DNA of 64,000 nucleotides, taken from positions 1 to 64,000 of the forward strand of contig WOGZ01000160.1 of NCBI GenBank assembly GCA_009733775.1, given 5' to 3'. A program made the translations under genes and the position numbers. The stretch is from Alectoria sarmentosa (Eukaryota; Ascomycota; Lecanoromycetes; Lecanorales; Parmeliaceae). The number at the start of each line of letters is the position of its first letter. Position 1 is the stretch's first letter. The notes below the pieces were generated by a model, which saw only the letters and a program-made list of their open reading frames with translations, was not told the DNA's origin and searched no databases. This document shows, in pieces, positions 12,149 to 22,867 of this stretch.

Positions 12149-12735
12149 CCGATCTCTGACTTAGGAAGGCATTTCATGCTCCTGATTCTGCCCAGCGAGA
12201 CCAGAAGGAGTATTTGGTGGGCACTGAATCAGTCGCAATCCGAGGTGTGAGGCTCCCTATTGTTCAAACGGCGAAGTTAAAAAGTCGCTCTCATTGAATA
12301 CCATGTCAACACGCAAGTGGTAAAGGCCGAGGTCTTACGTGGATTATCTTACCGTGACGTTTCTACTCTTTTTTTTATGAGACCTGATATATTATCTTTA
12401 ATGGAGCTGAATATTTATTGCTTGTGAGCGTAGAAATCGAAAGGTTCGAGAGATATTGATTAAGGTCTTCATTATCGGACTTTTAAGAACGGTAACTTGT
12501 ATACTGTCACGAATGTAAAAGAGACAGCTTTGTGGGGGCTAGTGCACCCTATCCGTCTTCATCGCATAGGTAAGGTAAGGTAAGGTGGTAAGGTATTGAA
12601 TCAGTGAAAGTAGACTTAGGGCTATTACTAGCGTTGTCTAGGACTTCCCGTGCCGAACTCTGCATACCTCCAGGCATTCAAGCTCTGCAGCTCCAAGCTC
12701 TATGACCCCCCCTCTGTAGAGCTCTCCTCCCAACA
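12149..12735. other. Intergenic with a GGTAA microsatellite
   Basis: About 590 bases between two plus-strand genes. A (GGTAA)n run lies at about 12568-12594. T-rich and poly-pyrimidine stretches just upstream of the KGD4 start are typical of fungal promoters. No gene seen. Confidence 0.6.
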
Positions 12736-13271
12736 ATGCGCCCAACCCGCCTCCTCTTTGCGCGCATGCCCATGATAAAATTCCTAGGCAAACGTGTCCC
12801 CCCAAGTACCTAACCCCCCATTGACCTCTCCGCTGCTTAATCTCCCTCCGCTAACATCAACAACCTCAAGAAACAATCACCCCCGCCGCCCCGGCCCATG
12901 AGCCAGCGCCCCACCCGGCCTCCCCTTCCCACTCCCTACCGGACAGCTTCATCAACTACCGCAGCAAAGCGCAACAGCACGGCCCGCTCGGCGGCCACAA
13001 TCGCCCTTCGTCCTCCCAGCCTTCCTCATCATCATCATCATCATCATCACCACCGCATCCCTCTTCGACGAACACTTCCCATGCCTACGGCGGCATAGGA
13101 GGGCATTCGGGACACGAACTGGGCGGCGTGGAGCCGGATGCCGGGAGGGGAGAGGTGTGGGATCGGAGCGAGTTGCCGGAGCGGTTTGGCAGGATGGCGT
13201 GGACGGAGGATGAGATTGAGGCGGTGGAGTTGGGCGGGGCGAATCTGAGGGCTGGGTGGGGCGGGAGTTGA
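12736..13271 (+). CDS. kgd4: 2-oxoglutarate dehydrogenase adaptor subunit Kgd4 (Ymr31/MRPS36 family)
   Basis: Mitochondrial protein that attaches the E3 subunit (dihydrolipoamide dehydrogenase) to the E1-E2 core of 2-oxoglutarate dehydrogenase. Exons are 12736-12805 and 12871-13271, 156 aa. The donor is GTACCT and the acceptor CTCAAG; one leftover base plus two restores the frame. The start MRPTRLLFARMPMIKFLGKR is a basic presequence and carries the MIKFxGxR element of yeast Ymr31. The middle is LPDSFINYRSKAQQHGPL, followed by a Ser/Pro tract. The C-terminus, ELPERFGRMAWTEDEIEAVE with the GGA ending, is the family's most conserved part. Neither exon is conspicuous alone: the 3' exon frame has no ATG of its own. 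The weak acceptor lowers certainty slightly. Confidence 0.8.
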
Positions 13272-13810
13272 TGGGGAAGAGGGGAGTAGGAATTTTTAGG
13301 TTGGGTGGGGGGAAATATGTTGTATATACGATTCCGAGGCATGAAGCAAATGTTGCAACATCGAAGGAGAGGGACGAGGAAGGAGCCACTCTGTGAGATG
13401 ACGCTATGGCTGAGGGTTCTGGGCAATTGGGCAGTCCTAGGGTTCTTACCGTGATGATCCAGCATGAAGAAGCCCAGGAGCAAGGCCATGGCTTTGATGT
13501 GGGCTCTAAAATCCAGATGTTTCTATGGATTTCTGTCTTGGCTCTCTGCAGGTCATTTTGTCAACACAACGCGTGGTAACCGCGAAGTCAACATAAAACC
13601 ATGACGATCCCAAACCCCTTCCGTTACAGCTTGTGCCGTTTTGATTCCTTTCCACTACCTGAGCTCCTTGCCTTCGGCATCAACCAGCAGCTGTTTGCAC
13701 ATCGTGAGGTCAACTTCGGTATCTGCAGCTTCTATCATCTCTATTTGTCGCTCACTGCACACACACGGACAGTTAAGAACTCGGATCTTCCGGACTCTTC
13801 TACTGTCGCC
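13272..13810. other. Intergenic, 5' region of the 503-aa gene
   Basis: The frame of the next gene is open back to 13601, but that stretch is translated only if an unusual upstream ATG is used. I treat it as leader. Nothing else was recognised. Confidence 0.5.
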
Positions 13811-15618
13811 ATGCCGCCGCGTAGCAGAAAAGAGCTGCGCGACAGCATACTCACTCACTCTTTCTTCAATCAGGGCGTTTGTCCTTGCTGTTCTGGCCGC
13901 ACCCACAACCACAACACATCATCATTGAAACCCGATGACCCCAACTATAACAAGTTGGCAGGATTCGGTCCCGGTAAGGACCCTTTAAAGCGCTCCTTGA
14001 TTGAGACTAATCACAGAACAGATTATGAAAAACTCAGCTCTGTGATGACTTCATCCTGGATGGTAAAATACAACACCCTTACACCTCAAGAACGCGAGAA
14101 ATTGCATGCATCTATTGCGATGTCGCCAACAATCAAAAACCCCAAGGCCGTGATGCAAGCACTCACGCTCGCTCAAAAGCAGATGAACGATGAGCCAACC
14201 ATGGCTGATGACTTCCCACCGATGGAGACCTTTGACCTAGACAATTTGGACGAGGTTGCTAAGACTTACGATGGACTTTGCAAAGGATACAAAGACGAAG
14301 AAGAGCGTGGCATGGCTGATCTAGCAGGGCTTGTCAGCAACCTTGCGGTCACTGCCAGTGATGCAAATCGCTCGCCTGAAGATCGTTTGGGTGCGGAGTT
14401 GGACATGCACAACTTGAACATCCACAGCAAGATCACGTTACCTCTTACCTCCTGCCTCCGTCAAGTCCAGCTGTTCAATATCGAGAAGAAATTTGGCTGT
14501 GTGGAGGAGAGCTACCAGGCGCTATGCAACGATGATAAGAAGCGGCGTGGAGAAGATGTTCCTGCGGAGATGCCGCAATCTTTCCGCCAGAAATGGAACG
14601 ATCCATTCAAGCTCGTGGAAGCTGCACCAAAGCCGCGCAAGAAGAAAGCGAAGAAGAGACTCGGCGTTGATGAAGCCCTGGTCGAACTCAAGCGCAACTG
14701 CAAGCTTGCAATGGAAGAGATGCAGGACCTCAAGAAAGTCATCAGCGACGCCGAAAAGCCTATCGTGCTACCGAGTGTGCCAGCAAGCTTCACATACGCC
14801 GATGTTCCAGTTCCTGAGGACCTCCCCGACCATATCCGACAACGTTTCTTCGATGCGGAGTTTGCTTTCAATGAGGTCGTGGTTCTCCAGGAAAAGGCTT
14901 CCCAGCAGCTCCTCAAAGTACGCGGTGTGTTTGTGGCCTGGTACAGTACGAACGACGAGGCATGGTACGTATAATTTGAAGCATTTGCCATCCATTTAGT
15001 CCTGAAACCTGAGGCTTGGGAGACTTCTCAGTGGTGAAAGCTCGTTTGGCTGTCTGATATTATCTTGTGGATAGTTTTATTACAAAAAGGATATATGCTG
15101 ACTCCAAGAATCCCACAGGGAGTTTGGCAAGACACGTATCCATGAGATGCCAGTTTTCCGAGAGTACGAGTACACTAGGAACGAATTGCATTCTCTGTTC
15201 TATGTGGCGGCGCGGCAGGAAGTGAAAATCGTGGAGTTCTACAGCAGCGAAGGAGCCCCAAAGCTTCCTCAGGCTATGAATACAGCGCTCAAGCTCAACT
15301 CACTATCTCCCAAGGAGTTCGAAGAATACTGGGTACGTACATTGTGGATAGATTCTTTCTGAATCGGTACCGAGCCTCAGCCGCAAGGAGTAAGAGCTCA
15401 ATCTAAATATTAGACCTCCCTCTGACCCAACATCTTGTTATGAAGAAACAAGGCTGACTTTAAAATGTGCGTAGGAGTTGCGATGCCTTAAACTACAGCA
15501 AACTATCCCCTCGGTGGACAAGATGTTGGCGGAGATAGACGTGATGCTGAAGGAAACCGCCGAGGAAGACCATCCAAAGATAGAATGGTGGAAATGGCTC
15601 GTTGATGATTCTCAGTAA
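13811..15618 (+). CDS. Conserved-looking protein of unknown function, 503 aa
   Basis: Exons are 13811-14964, 15119-15332 and 15475-15618, phases 2 and 0. Donors are GTACGT twice; acceptors are CCACAG and GCGTAG. The start is placed at the ATG in the context CGCCATGCCGCC rather than at 13601, where the upstream residues look like untranslated leader. Residues 10-30 carry a small Cys motif (GVCPCCSG). The middle is helical and acidic. A strongly basic patch (PRKKKAKKR) at about 272-284 could be a nuclear signal. The C-terminus is rich in Trp and acids (IEWWKWLVDD). I recognise no family. Clean splice joins and even codon use argue that it is real. It lies between KGD4 and the lipoate ligase gene, and its stop codon is only 25 bases from that of the ligase on the other strand. 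Confidence 0.75.
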
Positions 15619-15643
15619 GCTGTCCCTGGATCATCTGCATTCA

Positions 15644-17075
15644 TCACAACAGTCCGCTCGGCTTTCCAAACATGGTGTTAAGCCATCTCGAGACACTCGA
15701 CACCTCTGTCGAGGCACCAAGTTCAACTCGGTTGAGCACATCGTTGAAATCGTCAATATCATGGATACTTTTTCCCTTGAGGACCTGGTTAAACATTTCT
15801 ATCTCAGCGTTCGCAGAGTCTTCATCGGAGGAAACTGATATTCTGCTGGAATCAATCACTCCAGACTTAATTTTGAGATACACACGAGCCTACATAGCAG
15901 GTTTGTCAGCTACGAGGCACCAGATTCTGCCGACGGAAGTAGCAGTAATAGGAAACGTGTCCGTACTGATGGTGGAAAGTCTTTCGGTAATGGCGGTCGT
16001 TCCCTTTCATCTTCTTCATTAGAATGGCTCGAAAGTGTAAATTGCGGCGTTTGTCCATAGAGCCATTTTGACGACTATGTTCACATCACATGAGCTGAGT
16101 CCTGAGTACGGTCTTTGCCTTACTGACCCGCAGTTCCTCGATGCCCTCCTGCACCTCACCAACTTTTTCGAGTATCTTTCCAATATAGCCTGTAGCCCGT
16201 TCGCCATCTCTGGTAGAACGTAATCCTTTCCTAACCAAAGACATATGAGGTGGTCTTCTAATCTTGTATAACTCCGCGAACTTCTTGAAAACTTCCATCT
16301 GAAATGATTTATTAAAACGCTGTGACGACCTCTTTGGTTCAGAATGTACGTTGCCAATCTGCGAGCGAACACTCTCTACACCTCTGGCTCTGATGAATGG
16401 TCGCGCAGGAGATTGTAAATACTGTGAGATCTTGGGCAAGTCCGCAGATGCTAAAAGACAAGTCCCATGATGCAGTGACCGATGCCGGGTGATTTTGTAC
16501 GCAGACCCTGAGACCTTGAGAGGTGGGTTCTCTTCACTATTTGGATGAAACATTGTACGGTGCATATCAGCTGTGTCTGGCCAATCCCTTTCATCTAAGA
16601 CTCCTCCTTGATCGAGGACGATATCATGTCTTTCGTTGACTCGGGCACGTTGATTGACTTTTCGAATCGCCATCGTTACCATATCTGCATGTTTGTCACG
16701 GGTGAAGTTGGCAGTGGGACAGATGACACTGTAATTGACATTGCCCTCATCATGGAAGACAGTGCCTCCTCCGGATCGTCTCCTGACAAGTTCTACGTTT
16801 TCCCAAGGCGGAGCAGCAGATTGATTGCCATCTACCATTGTTGTACGGCCTGAGGGACGAGGTTGCTTGAGGAGATTCAGGTCTCCTTCGAGCCATGGAT
16901 TCTGATTCCTGCCAATGACAACGCATGGTCTGTTCACATAGAAGAAAAGTATGGTAGAGCTTGGTGGAGATTTTTGCAGTAGATAGTGTTCAATTGAGAG
17001 ATTCAAGAAGGGATCGAGACTGCGAGAGACGTATATCTGGTATTTGCATGCTCGGACCAAGGCTTCCCAATGCAT
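15644..17075 (-). CDS. aim22: Lipoyltransferase / lipoate-protein ligase (Aim22 type)
   Basis: Transfers lipoyl groups to E2 and GcvH-type proteins in mitochondria, so it is needed by pyruvate and 2-oxoglutarate dehydrogenases. Exons are 17075-16128, 16074-15967 and 15889-15644, both introns phase 0, 433 aa. The catalytic domain shows NLSIEHYLL, VIGRNQNPW, the RRRSGGGTVFHDEGN substrate loop (about 98-112) and KVSGSAYK with the adenylate-contacting Lys (about 184). The first intron is 53 bp with a weak GTCAGT donor. Splicing it joins ELR to SSKWLYGQTPQFT, which is the conserved start of the LplA C-terminal domain, and exon 3 supplies ARVYLKIKSGVID. Without these exons the protein would lack that domain. 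The start is uncertain: an in-frame stop lies just upstream of 17102, and a further 5' exon with a better targeting sequence is possible. Confidence 0.85.
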
Positions 17076-17327
17076 AATCTTGGTAGACGACACACAGTGC
17101 ACTCCTCTTGTTCAGCAAGCAGTTTCCTGTTGGTAGAGGATAAGAGGTAAGAATGCTTACTCGTAGAATCTAGAATTCTGTTTTCATTGAGAGAAATATC
17201 CCATGAAGGAAGAGAGACTTATAATTGGGGATGACTTGAGCGCGGCATAATTCCGCTTGATCTGGAGCATTTTTGCTTCCGTTGTCTCAGCTGCATCCCG
17301 CCGACCTCCCTCTACAATAGTTGCAAC

Positions 17328-18693
17328 ATGTCCACATTCGGTCGTGCCTTCAGGGTAACAACGTAAGAGAGTTCACCACAATGTTTGGGAACTGGTGTGG
17401 CTGACACCGTTCATTTCTAGCTACGGTGAGAGCCATTGCGCCTCAGTGGGATGCATCGTCGACGGCTGTCCACCGGGGATGAAGCTTACGGAAGCGGATA
17501 TACAACCACAACTCACTAGAAGACGGCCTGGGCAGTCTGCTCTTACAACGCCGAGAGACGAGAAAGACAGAGTTCAGATACAGTCAGGAACTGAGTTTGG
17601 CATCACGCTGGGAACACCAATTGGACTCATGGTGAAGAATGAGGACCACAGACCGCAGGATTACAAGGGCGACACTATGGCTGGATTCCCCCGCCCAAGC
17701 CACGCAGGTTGATTACCGAGAGCTTCAAGATTTTCGGGACCTTTTCTCTGACTAGTATGGGTAGACTATACATACCAAGAGAAATATGGGGTACGAGCCA
17801 GCAGTGGAGGAGGTCGAAGCTCTGCTCGTGAGACTATAGCCCGTGTGGCTGCCGGTGCCATCGCTGAAAAATACCTCTCTCTTGTCCATGGCGTCGAAAT
17901 TGTTGCTTTTGTCTCATCCGTCGGCAACGAAGAGCTATTTCCACCCACGTCTACACATCCAACACCATCTACAAATCCTACATTCCTCAAGCTCCTTGAT
18001 ACAATCACTCGCGAAGAAGTCGACCACCCAGATTACCTCCCCGTCCGCTGCCCCAGCAAAGAAGCCGCCAACCGCATGGCCGACAGGATCGCAGAATTTC
18101 GAGACAAGAAGGACTCAATAGGAGGTACTGTCACCTGTGTAATACGTAATTGCCCCGTTGGCCTCGGCGAGCCTTGCTTCGATAAAATGGAAGCCTGTCT
18201 TGCGCAGGGAATGCTTAGTATACCTGCAACGAAAGGCTTTGAGATCGGTTCTGGATTCGGAGGCTGCACAGTTCCTGGCTCCATCCACAACGATGCCTTC
18301 GTTTCTTCGGTCCCAGTCCCTCCAAGCCAATCTGGTGTGGATGCTTCGCCCGATGCACCGCCAGAGCCCGTCACCAATGGGGATAAACCCCGTTCGAATC
18401 GCCTGAAAACAAGGACCAATAACTCCGGAGGAGTGCAAGGAGGAATATCAAATGGAGCCCATATCTACTTCCGAGTGGGCTTCAAGCCGCCAGCAACGAT
18501 TGGACAGGCGCAAAATACTGTCGATTTCGGGGGCAAAGAGGGCGTTCTTGAGGCAAAGGGCCGGCATGATCCCTGTGTTGTGCCTCGTGCGGTGGCAATA
18601 GTTGAGGCAATGGCTGCATTGGTGGTCATGGACGCGGTCATGACCCAAGGTAGTAGACAGTCAATGCGGGATGCTCTCCAAAATCTTGAATGA
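17328..18693 (+). CDS. aro2: Chorismate synthase
   Basis: Last step of the shikimate pathway: 5-enolpyruvylshikimate-3-phosphate to chorismate, FMN-dependent. Exons are 17328-17362, 17421-17707 and 17765-18693, 416 aa, phases 2 and 1. Donors are GTAAGA and GTTGAT; acceptors are TTCTAG and GGGTAG. Signatures seen: GESHCASVGCIVDGCPPG at residues 14-31, the RASSGGGRSSARET loop, NNSGGVQGGISNG, and the C-terminal RHDPCVVPRAVAIVEAMAAL. In place of the usual short loop before NNSGG there is a Pro/Ser-rich insert of roughly 20-25 residues (PSQSGVDASPDAPPEP). The gene is divergent from aim22, with about 250 bp between start codons, so they probably share a promoter region. Confidence 0.95.
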
Positions 18694-19027
18694 TTTCTCC
18701 CTCAAAAACGTGCACAACGAGTCCGCTTAATATAGACTCAAATGATGAACATGACCTCTTAATGGCAAGAAGACTTTTTTTTCGCAAATCATGACGGGTA
18801 GAATAAAGGATAGACGGCCGATGTGAGATTTGATTCTGAGCAAAGCCCATTTCTACATGTCACACGTTGACAGTATACACCTCTTGAGATACTGTAAAAG
18901 AGCATCAATCAATTCATACACTCATGAATCTTGGGAACAGTATCTCGTAGGGCTGAGACAAGCAACGTCTACGAGTGCCATTTTTTCGTATATCATTCAT
19001 TCCCTTTAGTGGTGAATACTTCGCGAC
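18694..19027. other. Short intergenic region between aro2 and med5
   Basis: About 330 bases. It holds the 3' end of aro2 and the presumed promoter of med5. A CCCTTTAG just upstream of the med5 start could be the acceptor of a 5'-UTR intron. Nothing else seen. Confidence 0.5.
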
Positions 19028-21172
19028 ATGGATCCTCAAATAGCGATGCAAGACTGGCAACAGTCCCTCGGCATCTTAGACGATGTGGGACTATTGTCCT
19101 TCCAAAATAATGTCCTCGACAACCCTCCCATCCCAACCCGAGCAGGCCTCTACATCTGCCTCAATGCCATGCTCCATGACAGACCATCCTTCGACGACAA
19201 TACAGTCATAGACTTCCTCAATGTTCGATATAAAGATGATGTCTCCACCCTTGCAACGGACTTGATTCTTGCTTCTTTCGATGTACTAGCGAATGCCATG
19301 TACCGCAACGAGTCTACCCGATCCATCAACATTCTGCGGTCTTTTCTCGTCAACAAGTTAACCATTTTTCTCCAGCGCAATTATGCTGCTTTGATCTTTG
19401 AGCCTATGACTGTCGAACATTGCATACGGCAGGCTCTCGTGCGTGTGGATCCTGCCGCATTTCCCTCCTTTTCTCAGATGTTCGATCCACTGGAGAGAAA
19501 CAGCCTTCTCTCTGAAGCACGTCAAGAGTTCTTGTTTGCATGTGCATTGCATCAGTTGATCCCCGAGCGGATCATTGAAGAGATCTTGGGAGATGTCCCC
19601 ATGCAAAGCCTGCCGGCCTCAGGCAGGTATTCCAAGGAGGACCTCGTGAGCCAATGTACCACGAACCCAGCCAAAATCGATGAGTACATTGGCGAGCTGG
19701 AAAACATGGAAGGAAATGCTGGAGAGATTGCCAGCGCGCTCATTGAGATCTTGCACGCTCTTTGCGCCAACAACGACACTATGACCTTGAAAGCTGTCTG
19801 CAACGCTTTATACCGCAGACCGACGGCTTTAGATGTCATCATGCTATTTACGAGCCCTAATCATTTACTGCAACCGCTCTGCAGCACGTTGGACAAATGG
19901 CAAGACCACGAAGACCAAAGCGAGTACCAGCCCGTGTATGACGAATTTGGCAGCATCCTCCTCTTCGTAGTCCTTGTTCAGCACCGCTTCGGCATGCAAC
20001 TTGACGAGCTTGGTGTCGAAAGCTCGGAATCTTTCGTTCTCAAGTACCTCAAACATGGTTCCGTTAGTAGATCGATTGACGACCTGTCAGAACACGAGAA
20101 TCAACTTCTTGGTGGATGGATCAAGGGTCTGTTCGACACGGAAGGTATCAGCGATGAGCTGATGTCGATGTGCAAGCCGCAGGAATTTCATCTGCTAGTA
20201 GCCACGCTTTTCGAGCAAAGTCTAAAGGCTTGTCAAGCTAACGTTCTTGCCCTCGAAACGCTGCGGGGTGGATTCGAGTATCTGCTTGAACCGTTCTTGC
20301 TTCCTTCTCTCATCGCCGGTGTTACATGGTTTACCAATTGCTTATGGGAGATCAACGATGAGTCCAAGAACATCGACACTGTTTTGCCCGCGCTCCAAAC
20401 CCTTCTGAAGCCTCCCTCAATGTCCCACGACTCCTCAACAATCCACAACGCCGTCCTCTCCGTCGTTTCAAAACCTCTGTCCGACTCCCTCAGCCACGTG
20501 CAGCGACAGTACGCGTCACGGCCAGACATCACTCCCCTCCTCCAAGTCCTGAACGAACACTCCCAGGAGCGCCAAGGAACAACCGCCCTCAACGAACTTG
20601 CCTCGTGGTCCACCACCCCAAATGGAGGTCTCTTGGCGGCTCTACGGCAGACGATACAGTCTCTGATCCTATGGAGCGCAACCTCAACCGAAGGTTCACC
20701 CCCCTCTTACACCCACCGTCAACTCACGGACACTCTGCGGATACTAGGCGCTCCATCGGTCCTGCACCTCCTCATCGACGAAGCCACCGAGCAAGCAAAC
20801 TCAGACGTCGCCCTCGATCTCATCACCGTCATGATCCTCACCACCTCCCACTCCATCCTCCAGTCCGCAACGTCCAAGCGTCAACTCACCCTCCGCGATG
20901 TTCTCCAAATCGAGTTCCAAACCGTCGACGAGCTCGCGCGCACGGACGCCCCCCGAGCCAGCACCATCGTCCGGCTGCACCGCCGCGTCGAAGCATTGGC
21001 CGCGCCCAAGGCCGACGCCGGCGTGGCGGAAAACGGCTTCATGGCCGCGGTGGGGCGGAACGGGGAACCGGCCGCCGATATCGACGATGTCTTGGGCGAG
21101 GCGGAGAACGATCTCGCTACTGCGCAGGGGTATCTGGACAGTGGGAATACTACGTTGCTAGGTTTGGCGTGA
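19028..21172 (+). CDS. med5: Mediator complex subunit 5 (Nut1-like)
   Basis: Tail-module subunit of the Mediator coactivator. It is a 714-aa single exon, almost entirely alpha-helical. Resemblance to fungal Med5 is in the N-terminal repeat-like helices (LYICLNAML, FEPMTVEHCIRQALVRVDP), the central FEYLLEPFLLPSLIAGVTWF block and the following segment with IHNAVLSVVSKPL and DITPLLQVL. The C-terminus ends in DIDDVLGEAENDLATAQGYLDSGN. Most Pezizomycotina Med5 proteins I know of are longer, so this is a compact version or an N-terminal exon is missing; upstream space is only about 330 bp. The identification comes from recalled family features rather than a catalytic motif. Confidence 0.7.
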   Translation: MDPQIAMQDWQQSLGILDDVGLLSFQNNVLDNPPIPTRAGLYICLNAMLHDRPSFDDNTVIDFLNVRYKDDVSTLATDLILASFDVLANAMYRNESTRSINILRSFLVNKLTIFLQRNYAALIFEPMTVEHCIRQALVRVDPAAFPSFSQMFDPLERNSLLSEARQEFLFACALHQLIPERIIEEILGDVPMQSLPASGRYSKEDLVSQCTTNPAKIDEYIGELENMEGNAGEIASALIEILHALCANNDTMTLKAVCNALYRRPTALDVIMLFTSPNHLLQPLCSTLDKWQDHEDQSEYQPVYDEFGSILLFVVLVQHRFGMQLDELGVESSESFVLKYLKHGSVSRSIDDLSEHENQLLGGWIKGLFDTEGISDELMSMCKPQEFHLLVATLFEQSLKACQANVLALETLRGGFEYLLEPFLLPSLIAGVTWFTNCLWEINDESKNIDTVLPALQTLLKPPSMSHDSSTIHNAVLSVVSKPLSDSLSHVQRQYASRPDITPLLQVLNEHSQERQGTTALNELASWSTTPNGGLLAALRQTIQSLILWSATSTEGSPPSYTHRQLTDTLRILGAPSVLHLLIDEATEQANSDVALDLITVMILTTSHSILQSATSKRQLTLRDVLQIEFQTVDELARTDAPRASTIVRLHRRVEALAAPKADAGVAENGFMAAVGRNGEPAADIDDVLGEAENDLATAQGYLDSGNTTLLGLA

Positions 21173-22867
21173 AGGAGTTTTGGTCCATGGAAGGGACTCG
21201 TACTTTGGATCACGGTCCGTGTGGCTATGGCGTAAGGTCGCTTACACGGGCAAGGAAAATACGGGAGCTGGAAATCCCTAGGGGGTCTTGTTACACCGGA
21301 CATGTCGTCCTCTTTATTCACGACTCGCGTAGTGTTGGCTCCGGGTCTCCTCGTATGGCTTTCTTCCCTGAACCGTAATCTTTATCAGGGATAAATGGTC
21401 AAACTAACCCAAATCATCTGCGCAGTCGGTGCGTTCGAAGAATCATAATCTTCATTAGAGATAGATGAATCTTCGAAGAATTACCATCTCCATTAGAGAC
21501 AGATAAATAAATAGTCAACAACAGAAAACCCCACTCATCTACACAAGTCGTAGTGTCCAGATATAAAGTCCGCAGCTAATGATTATCTCACTTGACTTGT
21601 ATAAAAACAGGCACTTAGCCTACCTATGTATACACTCATCCTCATACCATACCTGTGTCAGTGGTCTCAATGACCTGATCGATGTCGTCTGTACAATACC
21701 CACCACTCCTTCATCCCCCGCCTCCTCCCCCACCCTTCCCTAGACGCTCTCTCTTTCTGTTCTGTTGCCAGGGTTCAGGGCCCCTCTCGGGTTTTTGGGT
21801 GGTTGGTCGGCGTTTCTACATGGTTCTTATCGATTATGATGCACAGCAGGAATATTAGATAGTTGGGCCGGCGTGGCGACTTGCGGTTGTGGTGTAGTGG
21901 ATGAGTAGTTTCATTTCATGTGCGGGTTGATGGGCAGGAGTCACTTATTCAGGAGATATTTTGAGGTGTGTGATTGTAACTTCATGGCATTGCTTTTGCT
22001 TATTTACGTATGCGCAGTATAACAAAGACTGACAGACTCCGGTTCCATGCCTTCCACCGCACTCGGTCCTTTTTCCTCCGTCCATCCTCCTCCATCCATG
22101 CATCCATCCATTCTCCTCGTCTTTTCTCGATTTATCCGACCAGGACCCATCAAACTCCAAGCCCGCGCGCTGGCAAAATTCCCACTCCAAGAACCAGCGT
22201 GAACAACATGCAAAGATACAGCACGGGGCAGCAGGTGAGTTTCGGAGGAAAGGGGATAGAAGTGGTAAAAGAAGGGGATTGGATTGCTCGTTTCCCCTCA
22301 CAAAAAGAGTGTATTCGTCAACCAGCGACAGTGTAAGGCCGGTGACTGTGAGCCATGTGTACACATATTGGCAGAAGACCACCTGCGTGGAAGTTGGCAC
22401 AAGGTGTAAATCAGGAGCACCACGTACCTGACAACGAACAAGGCGCCTATTCAGGACCAAGGCTAGATGAAAGACAAAGAGGAAGGGGTTAGCCAGTGCT
22501 CCTCAAGACAGGGAACTTACCGGGCAATGGGCCCTTGCGGACAGAAACTGTGTGTTAGTAGTTGAGAAACACGACTCGCCAGTGACTAGATGGTGATGGT
22601 AAGATGATGGAGATAAGACCACGTTGACTGTACTGCTTTTTCTAGAAGGGTTTTTGTGGTCCTTGAGAAGGAACCTTTTCAATTTTTTTGACGACCAATA
22701 AGTCTCTTTTTCTTCTGTTGCAACAATGCTGGTGAAAAGCAGCATGCAGATAGATAAGTAGATAGCGGGGAGGGGGTAGTCAGTATCCGGTGTCGGCCTG
22801 GATCCTTGGATTGCTGAGCTGACCAGTCGGCTTCGAAGGCTGCTTGTCAAGGGTCGAAGTCGCCAGA
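21173..22867. other. Intergenic, 1.7 kb, with an imperfect short direct repeat
   Basis: At about 21375-21510 three related segments of roughly 35-40 bases recur (GAA..ATCATAATCTTCATTAGAGATAGATGA and variants). A minus-strand frame at 21945-22460 has no domain, low-quality composition and a mirrored frame on the other strand, so I do not call it. No RNA gene recognised. Confidence 0.5.

Noticed and set aside
12898..13098. Plus-strand frame with a run of nine His, and the antisense frame with a run of Met
   Set aside because: Both are out-of-frame readings of the TCA repeat that encodes the Ser tract of Kgd4.
20605..21378. 257-codon frame overlapping the end of med5
   Set aside because: Arg/His/Pro-rich shadow in another frame of the GC-rich med5 3' part; no start context or domain.
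21945..22460. 171-codon minus-strand frame
   Set aside because: Starts at a non-ATG codon, contains GGAT-type repeat translation and no recognisable domain.
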